A stretch of DNA of 64,000 nt from Haliclona indistincta (lineage: Eukaryota; Porifera; Demospongiae; Haplosclerida; Chalinidae), in the NCBI GenBank assembly GCA_964017065.1, contig OZ024783.1:14825820-14889819 (forward strand), in the 5' to 3' direction. A model generated the notes under the pieces. That model searched no databases. It was not told the origin of the DNA and was given only the letters and a program-made list of their open reading frames with translations. Positions 10,501 through 22,075 of the stretch are shown here, piece by piece; position 1 is the first letter of the stretch, and each line of letters starts with the position of its first letter. The translations under genes were made by a program, and so were the position numbers.

Positions 10501-12091
10501 CATAGATATTTTAACGCGTAGAGGGATGGGAAACTTTAATTATTCCTCAATACAAATGTATTACGTGACGTCACACGGGCTGTCACAACGCGCGTTGTCG
10601 AGACTCGAGCGGGCTACAATGGCAGCTAACTGAGTTTCTCGGCTTTACAGCGTCTTGGATCGTCCTGTATTCAAGTACGCACAAAAAAAACCAGTGCCCT
10701 GCGAAGTTTTTTAGTCATCAACAGACCATGGAAGTTGCTACTGTAGAAGAAACTGTCACAGTACCCAAGCCACTCCATTTTTCATTTTGAACACATTCGT
10801 AGCCTGTACAAGTGTTTTTTGGCCTTGCCATTTGTATTTTCTGTTTTTCACAAACACTTAGTGTGTATTAAGCTAGGTTATATGTTTACATTTAGTTTGC
10901 TATGCCTGCCAAATGCTTGAACAAATCTTTACCATAGGCTATATTCTGTACACATTCACGCACAAACTATAAAAGTTGCTTATATCACATAATATTTTTT
11001 AGAGAGCCAATGCATGTGGTCTTGTACTAAGCCCATTGAAATTCTTCTCACTCGAAGAAGTAATGGATAAAACTTGTTCAAACATTTGCTTAATCGTATT
11101 CATCAGTACCACCATGCCTATAGCTATACTTTTTTCTTGATAGAGAACACAAACACAGAAGTAAGACAGGGAAAGGAGAAAAGAGTGAACATAGAATTGG
11201 ATGTACATGTATTCATTGTAAGAAAAAGTCATCTGTTGTCCAGGCACGTTATAATTACCGTTCTTATTATTCCTGCACATGCATTATTGAAATCTCTGTA
11301 GACTCCAGTGCTAACCTAAATGGCCAGGTATACTGTGTGTTTTTCATAGTTTCACTTGTTCCTGTATACTTACATGTATAGGAATATAACTCTACCAGCC
11401 CGCTATCAGAATCAACCATCCTAGTAACCATCATCATCAGCCTCAGTAAATGATAAACTTGACGATCAACTCTCTGGTGACACCAGCACCATGCAACTTA
11501 TGTGGGCAGTTATTTTTGCTCAATGCAGTTTTATTTGTTCTTGTACATTTAGGAATATAACTCTACCAGCCAATTGCAATCAGAATCAACCGATACCAGC
11601 ATCATCATCATAAACAGTGAAAGATCAACTAGGGTGGACAGATGTCTCTGGTGATAGTCGAGATCTTAGACTCCGAGGCTGTGTTGTGACTCACCAAGAG
11701 GCTGCAGATGCACCATGCCCATTAGTTATAACCCATTCAGTAGTTGTTGTTCAGTAATAATATTCAGTAATAATTTCCTCTTCTGGTAGCTGATAATTTG
11801 TATCTATTGGTGCTATCTATCCATGTTGCAAATGTTTTTCTTGATGCTAGCACTAAATCACTCAATTTTTCGTTTTCACTGCATTCTCTAAGAATATTGT
11901 CAGTGGCTAAACACTGATGGTAACTGGAGTTTTCTTTTCCATCTCGAAAATCTCTTCAAATGTTCTTGCATCTAAAGCGAGCTTCCATTTTGATGAATAT
12001 TAAGTACACGGGTGACGTCACTTCCGACAACACGCGTTGTACCACTGAATAATTAAAGTTTCCCATCCCTCTACGCGTTAAAATATCTATG
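10501..12091. mobile_element. DNA transposon with perfect 45-bp TIRs and 7-bp target duplication GTACCAC
   Basis: Left TIR 10501-10545 begins CATAGATATTTTAACGCG and is the exact reverse complement of 12047-12091. GTACCAC flanks it at 10494-10500 and 12092-12098. The interior (about 1.5 kb) has no long frame. Two 100-base blocks starting AGGAATATAACTCTACCAGCC (11381 and 11550) form an internal direct repeat. Likely a non-autonomous derivative. The termini start CATAGAT like the neighbour at 9104. Confidence 0.8.
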
Positions 12092-12109
12092 GTACCACAG
12101 TGCGATGTC

Positions 12110-14346
12110 TCGTCAAGATGTTATCAAGTGAATCATCAGAATTTCTTCCATATCTCTCCGAGTCCACATAAATTCATCCAAATATCCTGGCAAATATGGC
12201 TCTGGTGGCAACCCTTCATCCGCTTGAACTTAATCTTAATCCTATTCCAATATGACTCTATATGGTTGGTGTGTACACCGGTTCGGCAGTCGATAAACTC
12301 TACCGAATGATTGACAGTGTTGTGGCATGCAACATTGGGAGCTGTGTGATCCTATTGTATGCTGCCCACATGTCTGACCATAATTGTTGTACCTGGTAAG
12401 TATTTGAAGTGGTCAATTTTGTAATAATGTTTGTTATTATTATACCTGGATGTATATACGTGGTCCATTGCCAGAAATGTAATACATTTTTCAGACATAT
12501 GGCCATGCTGTTTACGTACGAAAACGAACAATGAATCTACAAATTGTTTACTATGGCTCTTGGAGAAGCTATTAAACTTCATTGGTGCTCTAAAACATCA
12601 TCTGCTACCACAGGCAGACGGTCAACATTGCATTCCGGAAAAAAACATATTGCAAGCAATGGTGGATTTACACCCGTTTCGTCGACTCCCGATTCGTCGA
12701 CTCTTGATTGGTCGACTAATTAATATTCATATTCGCGTTATTACCTGCGCGTGCCCGGCGCAGCGCTACGATCGAGTGCTATGCTGGTGTCTTCCTGCAG
12801 CAATTGCTGTTGTCCTCCAGCAGCGTTTATTATACCATGCCTCTATTATTGACATGCCATGCTAGCGTGCATGCTAATACTAATACTAAATTCCAAAATT
12901 ACTAAAACTAGAACTATAAGTAAATTCTCACTGCAAACGAAACCATAACTAAATGTAGGTTGCTGTCGACGAAACGGGGACAAGCCCAATGGTGGACGAA
13001 GAAACAAGCCATGGAACACACCTTTCAGCTTCCAGACGCCCCATAGCGTTTGAATCAACTACTATACACTGCTAGAAGACACAAGGAGTTTGCTAACAAC
13101 CTACTACATGATCGCTGAAGCAATACAGCCACGAAAGAACTGTTTCTAGACCTGACCGAATTATGAAATTTTCTAATTATCTGTAATTTTCACCAATTTT
13201 CAGGCTAAAAATGGAATAGTCAAAATTTATCTGCCAGAAATAATTTATGCACCAGGCGAAGCTATTTATAGCCTAGTACAAGAATTCCTTTCTAACTAGG
13301 ATATTGTTTCACGATCTATTTAGAAAATAGGTTTCGAAATTTTGAAATCCTCCATTTTGTCAATGATTTTGTATTAGGCATTGGGAGAAAGAACGAAGGA
13401 ATGGCTACCCGATTTGGAATAGCTAAACTACGTGTGAGTGCTTAATAACAGTCATGATTAGTTGCCTAAGGTACAGTAGACTGTGAATCACCGTCTAACT
13501 AAGGAATCCTGTCGTTCGTTAGCTTCAGGTGCTGCATTTTCAACAGCTTCTCAATGCTCGCCATACAATTCGCCCGCGTTAATTTACGGAATAATATACG
13601 GTCAATTATTGTCCGTGTCAAATTATTCTGGCAATGCCCTTATTATGGGTAGCAAAGTTGCTGCATCCCTTGTTTGGACAATTTGCATGTATCCTGTAGC
13701 CGGTGTTGTGGAGGTATCAAACATGCCGAACACCCACACCTCTTGTGAAGTAGCCCTTCCACGATGGTACTAAAGTTAAAATTAGTAAAGCGCTACTGAA
13801 ATGTCTTTGCATATGTTTTCCCGGTGTTTACTTTATAACTTATTTGGTTTACCTTAGGTTTATGGCGAAACAGTGCATCGATGTCAACCACTATGCCCTG
13901 ACCACCCAACTTGATCTGAGGGTCAACATTTACAAGTCTGTAGCTACATACTTATCTTAGCCATTGATACACCTTCCAAGAATGGTGACAATTAATTAAT
14001 CAGCAAATTTTTATTTTCTTACTTGTATTGCTGTGGTGTTAGAGACTTGGGCTTCCTCCTCAGCATCAGAAACTGGATACTGCCTAGCACACCAGTAGAT
14101 CAGTATCAGCCACTTCTGCAGTGGCAACCTTGATTTGTCGAAGAAACTTCCTTCTCTGAGGCTTGTGCTCTTTCGGCATGATGGGCAGCGCCACCGACAG
14201 TCATCAGAGATGTCTCTTCTAGTCTGGAGGATCATAGCTGTGCTGCAAGGGCATTGTTTTGTTGATGCCAGGACGTGCTTTGACTGGAGATATAATAATG
14301 CCGGGAGTACCCCAAACATCACCGGTCCAATCCCAATCAAAGACAT
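12110..14346 (-). pseudogene. Merlin/IS1595-type transposase, four broken exons
   Basis: Exon 1 (14023-14346) has the N-terminal zinc-finger region with CRWRCPSCRKSTSLREGSFF and LPLQKWLILIYW, ending at a GTAAGA donor. Exon 2 (13853-13972) reads VYQWLR, then an in-frame TAA at 13952-13954, then LGGQGIVVDIDALFRHKPK with the first catalytic Asp, and a GTAAAC donor. Exon 3 (about 13640-13769) reads HRGRATSQEVWVFGMFDT and DAATLLPIIRALP. The rest (12110-12396) carries SDMWAAYNR with the second Asp and HIESYWNRIKIKFKRM with the Glu, but needs at least two frame changes. About 1.2 kb of foreign repeat separates exon 3 from the last part. Family known from bacterial IS1595/ISXO2 and animal Merlin elements. 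Clearly inactive. Confidence 0.85.
12407..13638. repeat. Foreign repeat sequence inside the Merlin transposase
   Basis: This block interrupts the transposase between exon 3 and the last catalytic part. It carries GTCGAC-rich inverted pieces (about 12672-12715 and 12965-12985). Its right end (about 13540-13638, reversed) resembles 51418-51505. No gene seen. Confidence 0.5.
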
Positions 14347-14479
14347 CTCTACTCTCTACACGTGGATCTTTTCGCGCCAAAACAACGTGTGTTTGGTGCA
14401 ATAATAATTGTTTGTTAATACAGTGAACCATTGTTGTTGCAGTGCGGCAAGTTATGTTGTTATAATACAGTGAATATGC

Positions 14480-15000
14480 AATCAACCATTGTTTATGAAT
14501 GTTTATTTATGAGACAACGCTGCATGCTCTGTCCTCTTCAGCGGTGTTGCTCTGTGAGAATACTTCATCAGCGCTCTTACTACGGTGCACTATACAACTA
14601 GGGGTTGGTAGAAGAGTACTTTTTTTCAAGAAAGTCCCCTAATATTACGGGTCGTTTTTATGTAAAAAGTCCCCTAATAATTATTATGGGTCTTTTTTAT
14701 GTACAAAAGATCCCTAATATTATGGGTCTTTTTTATGTACTCTAGTCCCTTATTAGGGAGGCACGGTAGTGACTCCCTATGTAGGGATGAACGAGAAAAC
14801 AAGATGGCGGCTACATACAATGTATTTAATTAGCGTTCAAACGCTGATATTTCGCCTGGTGATGAATTTTATACGTCCAAAGACACTTATATCTGCTATC
14901 TGGTGTTGCCCCATCTTACAGTAGCAAGGAGATTGCTCGAAAATGTTACTAAAGTGACGAACCTGAAAACGGTGAAAATCGAGTTTCGTCATCTTAGTTT
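14480..15000. repeat. Tandem units of about 45 bases (GTCCCCTAATA...TTTTTTATGTA)
   Basis: Three to four copies between about 14630 and 14750 share TATGGGTCTTTTTTATGTAC. Related words in reverse orientation (ACATAAAAAGGACCC) occur at 17140-17150. No gene in this stretch. Confidence 0.55.
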
Positions 15001-15004
15001 TCTT

Positions 15005-15029
15005 CTTCTTTCTTTCTTTCTTTCTTTTT

Positions 15030-15074
<45 letters not shown>
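15005..15074 (+). repeat. (TTTC)n microsatellite
   Basis: About 17 near-perfect TTTC units with one interruption. Confidence 0.95.
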
Positions 15075-15099
15075 AGCGCGCCTAGCGCCTTTACGCGAG

Positions 15100-16576
15100 C
15101 AATGCCGAGACCAAAACACCCACGAACAGTCGTGAAATTCTTCTGGCAGGTGCCTTTTGAACTTAGTTTTTAGCGAAACGACGATATAAATTTGACGAGC
15201 TCACGATCACGAACAGTTGTCAGCTGAGTGTTTGACGCCATTATTGTGATTACGTAATACGCACGTGATCAATCGCACGACTTTATTGGTAGGGTATCGC
15301 CGTATGGAGAGCACATATTGGCTGGCGTCTGGAGTATTCGAAGAACAACTCACCGAGTAAGCTCGTGTAGTATCACCGTTCTGCTGCTTGCCAGATAGTA
15401 TCACAGCCATACAAAAAAATTATAAACTAGAGTTCTATTGAACACATACCCGTGCGCTGACTCATGCATGTAGAATAGCATTTGAGGAAGTCAGATTTGA
15501 GACTTTGTTCATATTTACTGTATGGTCATATTGTCGCTATTTCACATGTACATACTAGTGATTTTAAATGACTATAAACCAGTACTAGTACAATTTACTG
15601 GTATTGGAATGATAAATTATGAATTATATGAATTAAAATGCCAAACTGGTCATTGGTGAATGCTATTGCATAAGGAATGTGAATGTGAAGGAGTATAAAA
15701 GAGTGAAATATTTGAGCACTACTCGAGCAGGTTCAGCATTTGAACTATTGTCAGGTGATAAGCTTCTTGAGGATGCTGTGATTCTGGTGGAAGATGAGAT
15801 TGAGATCAGAAATGGAGTAATAACTAGTGTGTCATTGAAGTTGTCGCTTGTCAGCAGCAGAATGTTTTCTCTTTCGAGCTTGCCGTTTAGTTTCCCGGTA
15901 AAAATGATTATCAAGGGCCCAAGAAAACTACTGGAACTCTACTTACTTGAAGAATTCTTCAGATTCTACAGCCTCAAGGGCCTTTAACAATGGCTTTCTC
16001 GTTCTCCTCGACATTATCAGTACTGCCGTACACGAGCACTCGCTCGTACGTACACGAGATTTCGGTTGGGCGATACGCCCACAATACCGTATATTGCTCT
16101 TAGAAGGCCATAGAGCTATTAGAAACCATCGATTGGCCGCTCGATCAAGTCTCTCAGGACGCTGTAAAGGTCTTCGCAGGACTATAAATTCAGCAAACAG
16201 GCAGCAAAGTGCGTTTTTGTAGCGAATTTCGAGCGGTGAGAGGTAAACAAGCGTGTTTTTTGTCCACACACACACACACACCCACACACATATAGACGGA
16301 CACAAACGCATAACCCTGGCGCATACTGCGCACGGGTAATAAGAGTAGGCGGGGCTCGTTTGCTGTGCAATCCAGCATAGGCTCTAATATCTATGAATCC
16401 AGGCTGCAGCATGCATGAATGCATGAGCTAGTTTCAGTATTTAGGAGCTAAAAATTAAAAAGCAATTATCAACAAAAGCAAACAATGGTGGAAACAAATA
16501 GATACATTATCTTGCCGAATTCGAACTGCACCAAAAATTTGAAACTCACTGAAAAAGAAAAAAGGACACAAACAAG
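15100..16576. other. No recognised gene; short (AC)n tract
   Basis: Several frames of 60-120 codons exist on both strands but show no known motif and overlap each other. A CACACACA tract lies at about 16266-16290. The frame at 15679-15987 (plus) is moderately protein-like but unsupported. Confidence 0.4.
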
Positions 16577-17033
16577 AAAATAAAAAGATTTCTAACGAAA
16601 TCAAAAGGATGTAGGGATAAAGAAATCTGCTACAGCTGGTCCACAATGTAAACCAACAAGGAGCAAGGCTTGCTCCTTGTTGGTTTACAGGCTTGCTCCT
16701 CGTTGGTTGGTTTACAGCATGGAATGGTAACACGATTGACTTGCTAACAGACCATAGATCACTACATCAGTGGCTGTACATTAGATTTTGACTATATCGC
16801 AATATTTTGTCACAAGCTAAATTCAATTCGATGTATGTCAGGTGTCAGTCAATAGCAACTAGCAGAACTGCTGTAGTCAGCCACTGATGTAGGGATCTAT
16901 GGTCTGTTAGCAAGTCAATCGTGTTACCATTCCATGCTTGCTCCTTGTTGGTTTACATTGTGGACCAGTAGCAGATTTCTTTATCCCTACATCCTTTTGA
17001 TTTCGTTAGAAATCTTTTTATTTTCTTTTATTA
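16577..17033. repeat. Foldback (inverted repeat) element, about 457 bp
   Basis: Left arm AGAAAATAAAAAGATTTCTA... pairs with the right arm ending TCTTTTTATTTTCTTT. Arms also share CATCCTTTTGATTTCGTTAG and a TAGATC-CTACATCAGTGGCTG block. The left arm has an extra GGAGCAAGGCTTGCTCC palindrome where the right has one copy. The centre is near 16815. Confidence 0.75.
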
Positions 17034-17039
17034 TAATAT

Positions 17040-17330
17040 GGGGCTTTTTTATGTACAGAGCCTCTCTTGTATGGAGCCTTTTTATGTACAATTAGTCTCT
17101 ATTCATTAAGGATTCACCCCATGCTCCACCCACATACATAAAAAGGACCCATAATAGATCAACCAGATAACACTATCCATGGGACAATTGTATGTACAAT
17201 AATTACTCACCATACATTAAGGATTCACCCCATGCTCCACCCACATACATAAAAAGGATCCCATAACAAGATCTACTACATGTAGCTTTAGCTAACACTA
17301 CCATAAGACAATTTTATATATGATGCATAT
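17040..17330. repeat. Two tandem copies of an about 115-bp unit
   Basis: CATTAAGGATTCACCCCATG followed by CTCCACCCACATACATAAAA occurs at about 17104 and again at 17217. Confidence 0.7.
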
Positions 17331-18170
17331 ACTTCACTGCAGGGATCATGAATTAATGTTGGCTCCATGCACCCACTGTGCTCTGCATAAACTTCATTGG
17401 AGGTTCTGCTTGGCTCAATTAAACCAGCAAGTTAGATCTTAAGACCCAGCCACCCGCTTGCCTTTAGTTGTTACCTGTATTGCTTTTACTTGCCTGTTTT
17501 ACATGGAAAACGAGTGTAGCCACACTCCAATAGCACTTGCCGTATTTGGAACAAAAATTATTCGTCACGGTACTCGATCTGCAATCACAGAGAGCTGCAT
17601 AGGGGTGGGTGGGTTGTGGGGTGGGAGGGATTGGGCAGAGATGGCATTGTTTGGCTGTCTGGCAAAAGGGGATGATTTCCCGCCGTGCATGCAAGTCTCA
17701 CTTTTTAATTTATTTTGTTTCCTTCACTGAAGTTAACTATTTCATTGTGCTTGATGGACCAGTCCCTCAGTAGCTAGTGCCATTGACCTACTTTGTATCA
17801 CCTATTTTACACATTTGCCCTTTCTCTGTAACTTATAGACCTTTGAGCAAAATCCGATACATACATTTCTTCCTTGTGTACCAAAATTCATGTCTCACAT
17901 TTTGTGTGGGTGTGGCATGCTTAGGAAAGAAACGCAAATTTTCGTCATTGGGTAGAGCTTGCTATGCCCACAAGACGAATGGCGACTTCCTTGGATGATC
18001 AGTGTGACTGAGCAGCCTTCCACTAACTGTAGAAACCAAAATATTCGTAATCCTGTTGTTTGACCATGCAGTCCACCCGAGATATAGTACCTAACTGAAA
18101 ATTGAATAGCAAATTGATGGATGTGATGTGTAACAGTGTTACAATGCTAGTATAAGTAATATTAAAGGTG
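17331..18170. other. No recognised gene
   Basis: A 90-codon plus-strand frame (17458-17730) and a 73-codon frame (17777-17998) lack known motifs. Nothing else is supported. Confidence 0.35.
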
Positions 18171-18179
18171 CTGGTAACC

Positions 18180-18960
18180 TATATAGCACCTGCATGCAGC
18201 CATGTCGACAAGGACCACATGACCTGACATGTCAGCCCCGCTTACATACATGAAGTATGCCCTCACTTCTTACGGTATGTTAGATATTATGTATTCATTA
18301 TTATTCATCACGATAGCTCATCATGATCATGTAACATTATGAATAATTGAGTTGATTAAGAGTGAAACCAGAAAGCTTAGTCCAGTTGATAGCGAGCGCG
18401 TGTATCTGCAGGAATCGGAAGAGTCGAATATTACACGGTATACAGACAGACAGAGCACAACCTTGCTGGTGACCTTGCCATAACGCATAAGGTAGCTCTA
18501 GTGAGAGGAACTACTGATTGGTCATCGGCAGTAAAATGCAAGACCATGATACTCACCTACTATCACTTCTGTCTATTCCTCATGGAATGCAATTGAACAA
18601 CGTTGTCTCAGGACTGCATCACAAAGAAAGGCTGCGACTAAAGAAATTAACAAGTCAAGTGTCATCATTTTAGAGTAGCTGTGGATTTATTGCAGTCCTT
18701 AGCAGATGAAGAAGTGCTATAGTGAGGAATATGATCAGTCTGTTCTAGCATAGATAGTTCTAGTATCCATGTGCATATGAGTAAGAAAGGCTATAGCTTT
18801 CTAGATTATTGCTACAAGAAACCCATTCCTGGCTTTAATACAAGAACTAGCTATTATACGTAAAAAATTACCATGTACAATCATGTAGAATCCAAATAGA
18901 AGATGTGACACTGTATCATTCTTCAGAAGCAGAGGCAAGAAACTGCATGGGAGGTTTGAA
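18180..18960. repeat. Segmental duplicate of the sequence at 24490-25230
   Basis: Long colinear similarity: GACCACATGACCTGACATGT, then CTATCACTTCTGTCTATTCC, then TTTCTAGATTATTGCTACAA, all in the same order and orientation. The partner segment lies just 3' of the ROCO-Death gene, so this may mark a lost second copy of that locus. Unlike the partner, this copy lacks the 171-bp TA-flanked element. Confidence 0.75.
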
Positions 18961-19129
18961 AGCATATACATTATGTCACCTCAGCATTTTGTGCTTTGGC
19001 TGCTAGACCAACACTAAAAACTACTGATGCATGCATGGCTGGAGAGATTGGAAAGATTTGTAGTATTGCTTTACGATCACACTAGTAACCAGATATGTGT
19101 TAATGGTGCTAGAAAATAATTATTTACAC

Positions 19130-19462
19130 AGAGAAAGGACAAAATTATAATTGATGGACTACCTCCAACAAAAGCTGCCCTTGTACACATGAACACATAA
19201 TGAGGGCTGCTCATTACCAAGCTTCTCACTGCTGGGGACAGACAATGGTTCCTTCACCAGAGCTGCCGTCACCAAGTCAATGGGGTTGGAACAAAGCTAT
19301 ACAGTACTGATGGGGAATGGGAAGTTCATTGGACTACATGTACTTTGCCAGAAGCAGCAAAAACTTGCATACGTTGTAGATGTAAGAGAGGCTGCAAAAG
19401 ACGCTGTAGGTGTCGAAAAGGAGCTCTTGAGTGTATTGCACTTTGCACTTGTGGTGGACAAT
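19130..19462 (+). pseudogene. Cysteine-rich (CXC-type) C-terminal fragment of an unknown mobile-element protein
   Basis: Two plus-strand frames joined by one frame change read RAAHYQASHCWGQ and LPSPSQWGWNKAI, then GEWEVHWTTCTLPEAAKTC. The end is a dense Cys cluster (IRCRCKRGCKRRCRCRK, LCTCGGQCSDS, stop). The order (basic RAHYQ, PSP.GWGW, WTTLPEA, CXC cluster) matches a C-terminal module common in uncharacterised invertebrate repeat-encoded proteins. Remnants of the same Cys end (CTCSGVQCSDS, stop) persist at 59280-59316 and 63346-63382, beside the other two membrane-gene copies. Confidence 0.55.
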
Positions 19463-20259
19463 GTAGTGACAGTTGAACAATGTACTCATCAAGATTCTGC
19501 TTTAATTTACTGCTGGAAAATATGTCCTTTTCAGAAGAAATGCATGGTAACAAAATAAATATTTGGCTTATAAATTTAAACACAAAATTAGTATTATTTT
19601 TTCAACATGCTCTAATTTTTACTGAGAAAAATCAGAGATGGCTCAATAGCTCAAAATGTTCCTTTGGTCATTCTCTATCTGTACACCAAATTTCATGCTT
19701 GTATCGTTAAAGAGCACAATTGTTACACCTAACTACTGGACTATTATAGAAGACATGATCCTATTCTACAAGCCTATGGAAAATAAAACACAGAAATCAG
19801 TAGCATGATAATTCTAGGTATTAAATCAAATAAAATTTGAGTCGGGCAAAGACTTGGCTATAATGAAGTACCATCATCGATCATCTAGTACCAGTTCCAT
19901 CAGCATAGACGGTAATCAGTATGTACAACAAAGTCTGCACATTAAATTTTGAGTACTTTTGCTGTTTTATTATCCACAAGCTAATGTTCCCAACTGATCA
20001 CTATCACCAACTTGAAAATATCTAAGAATGAATAACACTCTTATACAAGGAAGATAATAATTAATAAAACAAATAATTATCATTAATGACATACTGAGAT
20101 ATTAAATATTTTTATTTATTTATAGCTGAGAATAGCTCAATCCTAGCTACGTTTGACTCATTCAATTATCAAAATCTACTGTACAATCAATGGTGCGTAT
20201 TATGCATGCATTGTCTATATAATGCAGCCGGATTCCACACTCAAAATTCCTGCACGACC
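19463..20259. repeat. Downstream flank shared by three membrane-gene copies
   Basis: Matches 59320-60041 and 63390-63976 (for example CAGTAGCATGATAATTCTAG and AGCTCAATCCTAGCTAC). It contains the presumed 3' UTR and polyadenylation region of the minus-strand gene; no separate gene seen. Confidence 0.7.
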
Positions 20260-22075
20260 TCACACATTAGAAATCCTACGGCTGGCACCATTGGTACGAG
20301 AAGAATTGACTACAGCAGAATTAGACGGAGTTGAATAAATAACGGAGTCAATGGGACTATTATTTGTTACAGGCTTAAAATCTGATTCTGAATCGAAAGT
20401 AAACACAATAACTTCATCTTTGGCAGGTGTGGTGGAATTTGCTGTCTTTTTAGAATCTTTACCACTTTTAAAAGAACGCATTAGTGACCCATTTTGAGAC
20501 AGAGGAGAAAGAACAGCAGAAAGTTTCTTTTTAGGAGGCGGAGAGTCTGCAGACTCCTCTGACTCAGGGTCTCCTGAGGCTAGTTTGAAGATGTACAATA
20601 CGATTCCTCCTGAACCAGTCCCCACGAGTGCCAGTACACCACTCCAAGCAGGAGCAGTGTGAGCATACAGCAGCACTATAGAAGAGAACATGTACATTGC
20701 TAGTACTAGAAGAATTAGGCCTAATCCAAGAATCAGAAACAGTCCGATAGTTAAAATTCGCTTCTCAAATGACTTGACAGACAACAAAATGTCAATCATG
20801 TAAGGTATGATAGAGAGACTGAATACCATGGGCAGTAGGTATGTGATAGTACTCAATACTTGAACAGGATAGGAGAGAAAGGTGATGATAAAGCACTGAA
20901 AATGAAAGGATAGAAACACTACTAGAGTGGTGAGGCAACTGAGTAGAAAGAACTGGTGCAGTCTAGTTATCCACTTGTAAGAGGAACAATAGCATCGCTG
21001 GATGGTGTGTTTAGTGAGAGAAGGTAAGGGAATGTGCTCGCCGTGTACATAGACAGTGAGGCCGACGAGAGGAAGATTGATGATAGAGAAAAGAACGATA
21101 GCTATTGGGAAGGGATTGATCAGCCAGATAGCAGACTCGAAGTCACGATATTGAACAAAGAATAAGACGTCGTAACCAGTCAGGGCTATTAGAATAACCA
21201 CACTTGTGCAAGACATGTAAGAAAAGGAGTTCTTGGTGATCAGCCGTCGTATGATGTTTGGTAAACCTGCACAAGCAACATTCGAAAGTCCCGCTGTTAC
21301 AAATTTAGATTTTGCCTCAATCCAGATCAAGATGTACACTAAAATCAAGGCAAGAGCCGAAAAGAGGTAGGGGAATGTATACAGGCAGTACTTGAATGGT
21401 ATGAGCAGGGTAGCAGTGAATGTCCTCACAAGATGGCTCGAACTGTTGCTGATGTGAATAGAGTACAGCTTGTGATCCTTATCTTCCTGTGTGTCTGTTG
21501 CAAACGAGCGAAGCTGCAAAGAAATTAAAGGACCGTTTAAATTACTCACATACAAGCCTTCTCTATTACTTTCATACACACTCATGCACACCCGGCCTTC
21601 TCTCTCTTGTTTACTTACAAATGAAGTGAGAAGTGCCAGTATTTCGATCTGCTCTGAATCGATGATTTCCTCACAGAATGGATCCAAAATGATATGGTCT
21701 TTTCTCTTCCACTACTGCTAAACGCATGAAGCTCATGTGCTCCAGCACGTGTAGGTCAGCTACCAGCAGTGTAGGTGAGTTTAACCATCGTATTTGAGTA
21801 GCTACGAGCCCCTCCCTCTCCACGACATGCCGCCATGTGCTGCAGCTGTTGTTGCTACCAATATTCTTGCTCTGCGGTACATGATAGTAAAATACGTCCA
21901 CAGTACTCGGCCGGAGTTCGCTGATGGGATAGAATACCGACACGAGAGCGTCCACGTTGCATTTGCGACGAAGCAGAGACTGTTTCACTTCTTGGTAGTT
22001 GCTGATGCACTCATCTCCCTTGCTGTGTGCAAATAAAGTCAACAGCAACAACGCTGCGGCAAGAAGCTGATACAT
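20260..22075 (-). CDS. Multi-span membrane protein, copy 1, with frameshift in exon 1
   Basis: Starts at ATG 22075 (MYQLLAAALLLLTLFAHSKG, a clear signal peptide), then an extracellular stretch of about 150 residues with few Cys. Exon 2 (20260-21513, 417 codons plus stop) has about seven hydrophobic spans, for example PYLFSALALILVYILIWIEA, SVVILIALTGYDVLFFV and ILTIGLFLILGLGLILLVLA. It ends in a Ser/Pro/Lys-rich cytoplasmic tail. Exons join across a 36-bp intron (21514-21549, GTGAGT...TTGCAG). Relative to copy 2 it lacks two bases near 21700, which shifts the frame in exon 1 (526 bp, not 528). No known family recognised; receptor-like topology is inference. It is flanked by a sequence block duplicated at the other copies. 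It may be a pseudogene, unless an unrecognised intron covers the lesion. Confidence 0.7.

Noticed and set aside
14915..15085. Ser/Leu/Phe-rich peptide
   Set aside because: Translation of the (TTTC)n microsatellite.
15679..15987. 102-codon plus-strand frame
   Set aside because: No motif, no splice or promoter support, and equally long frames overlap it on the other strand.
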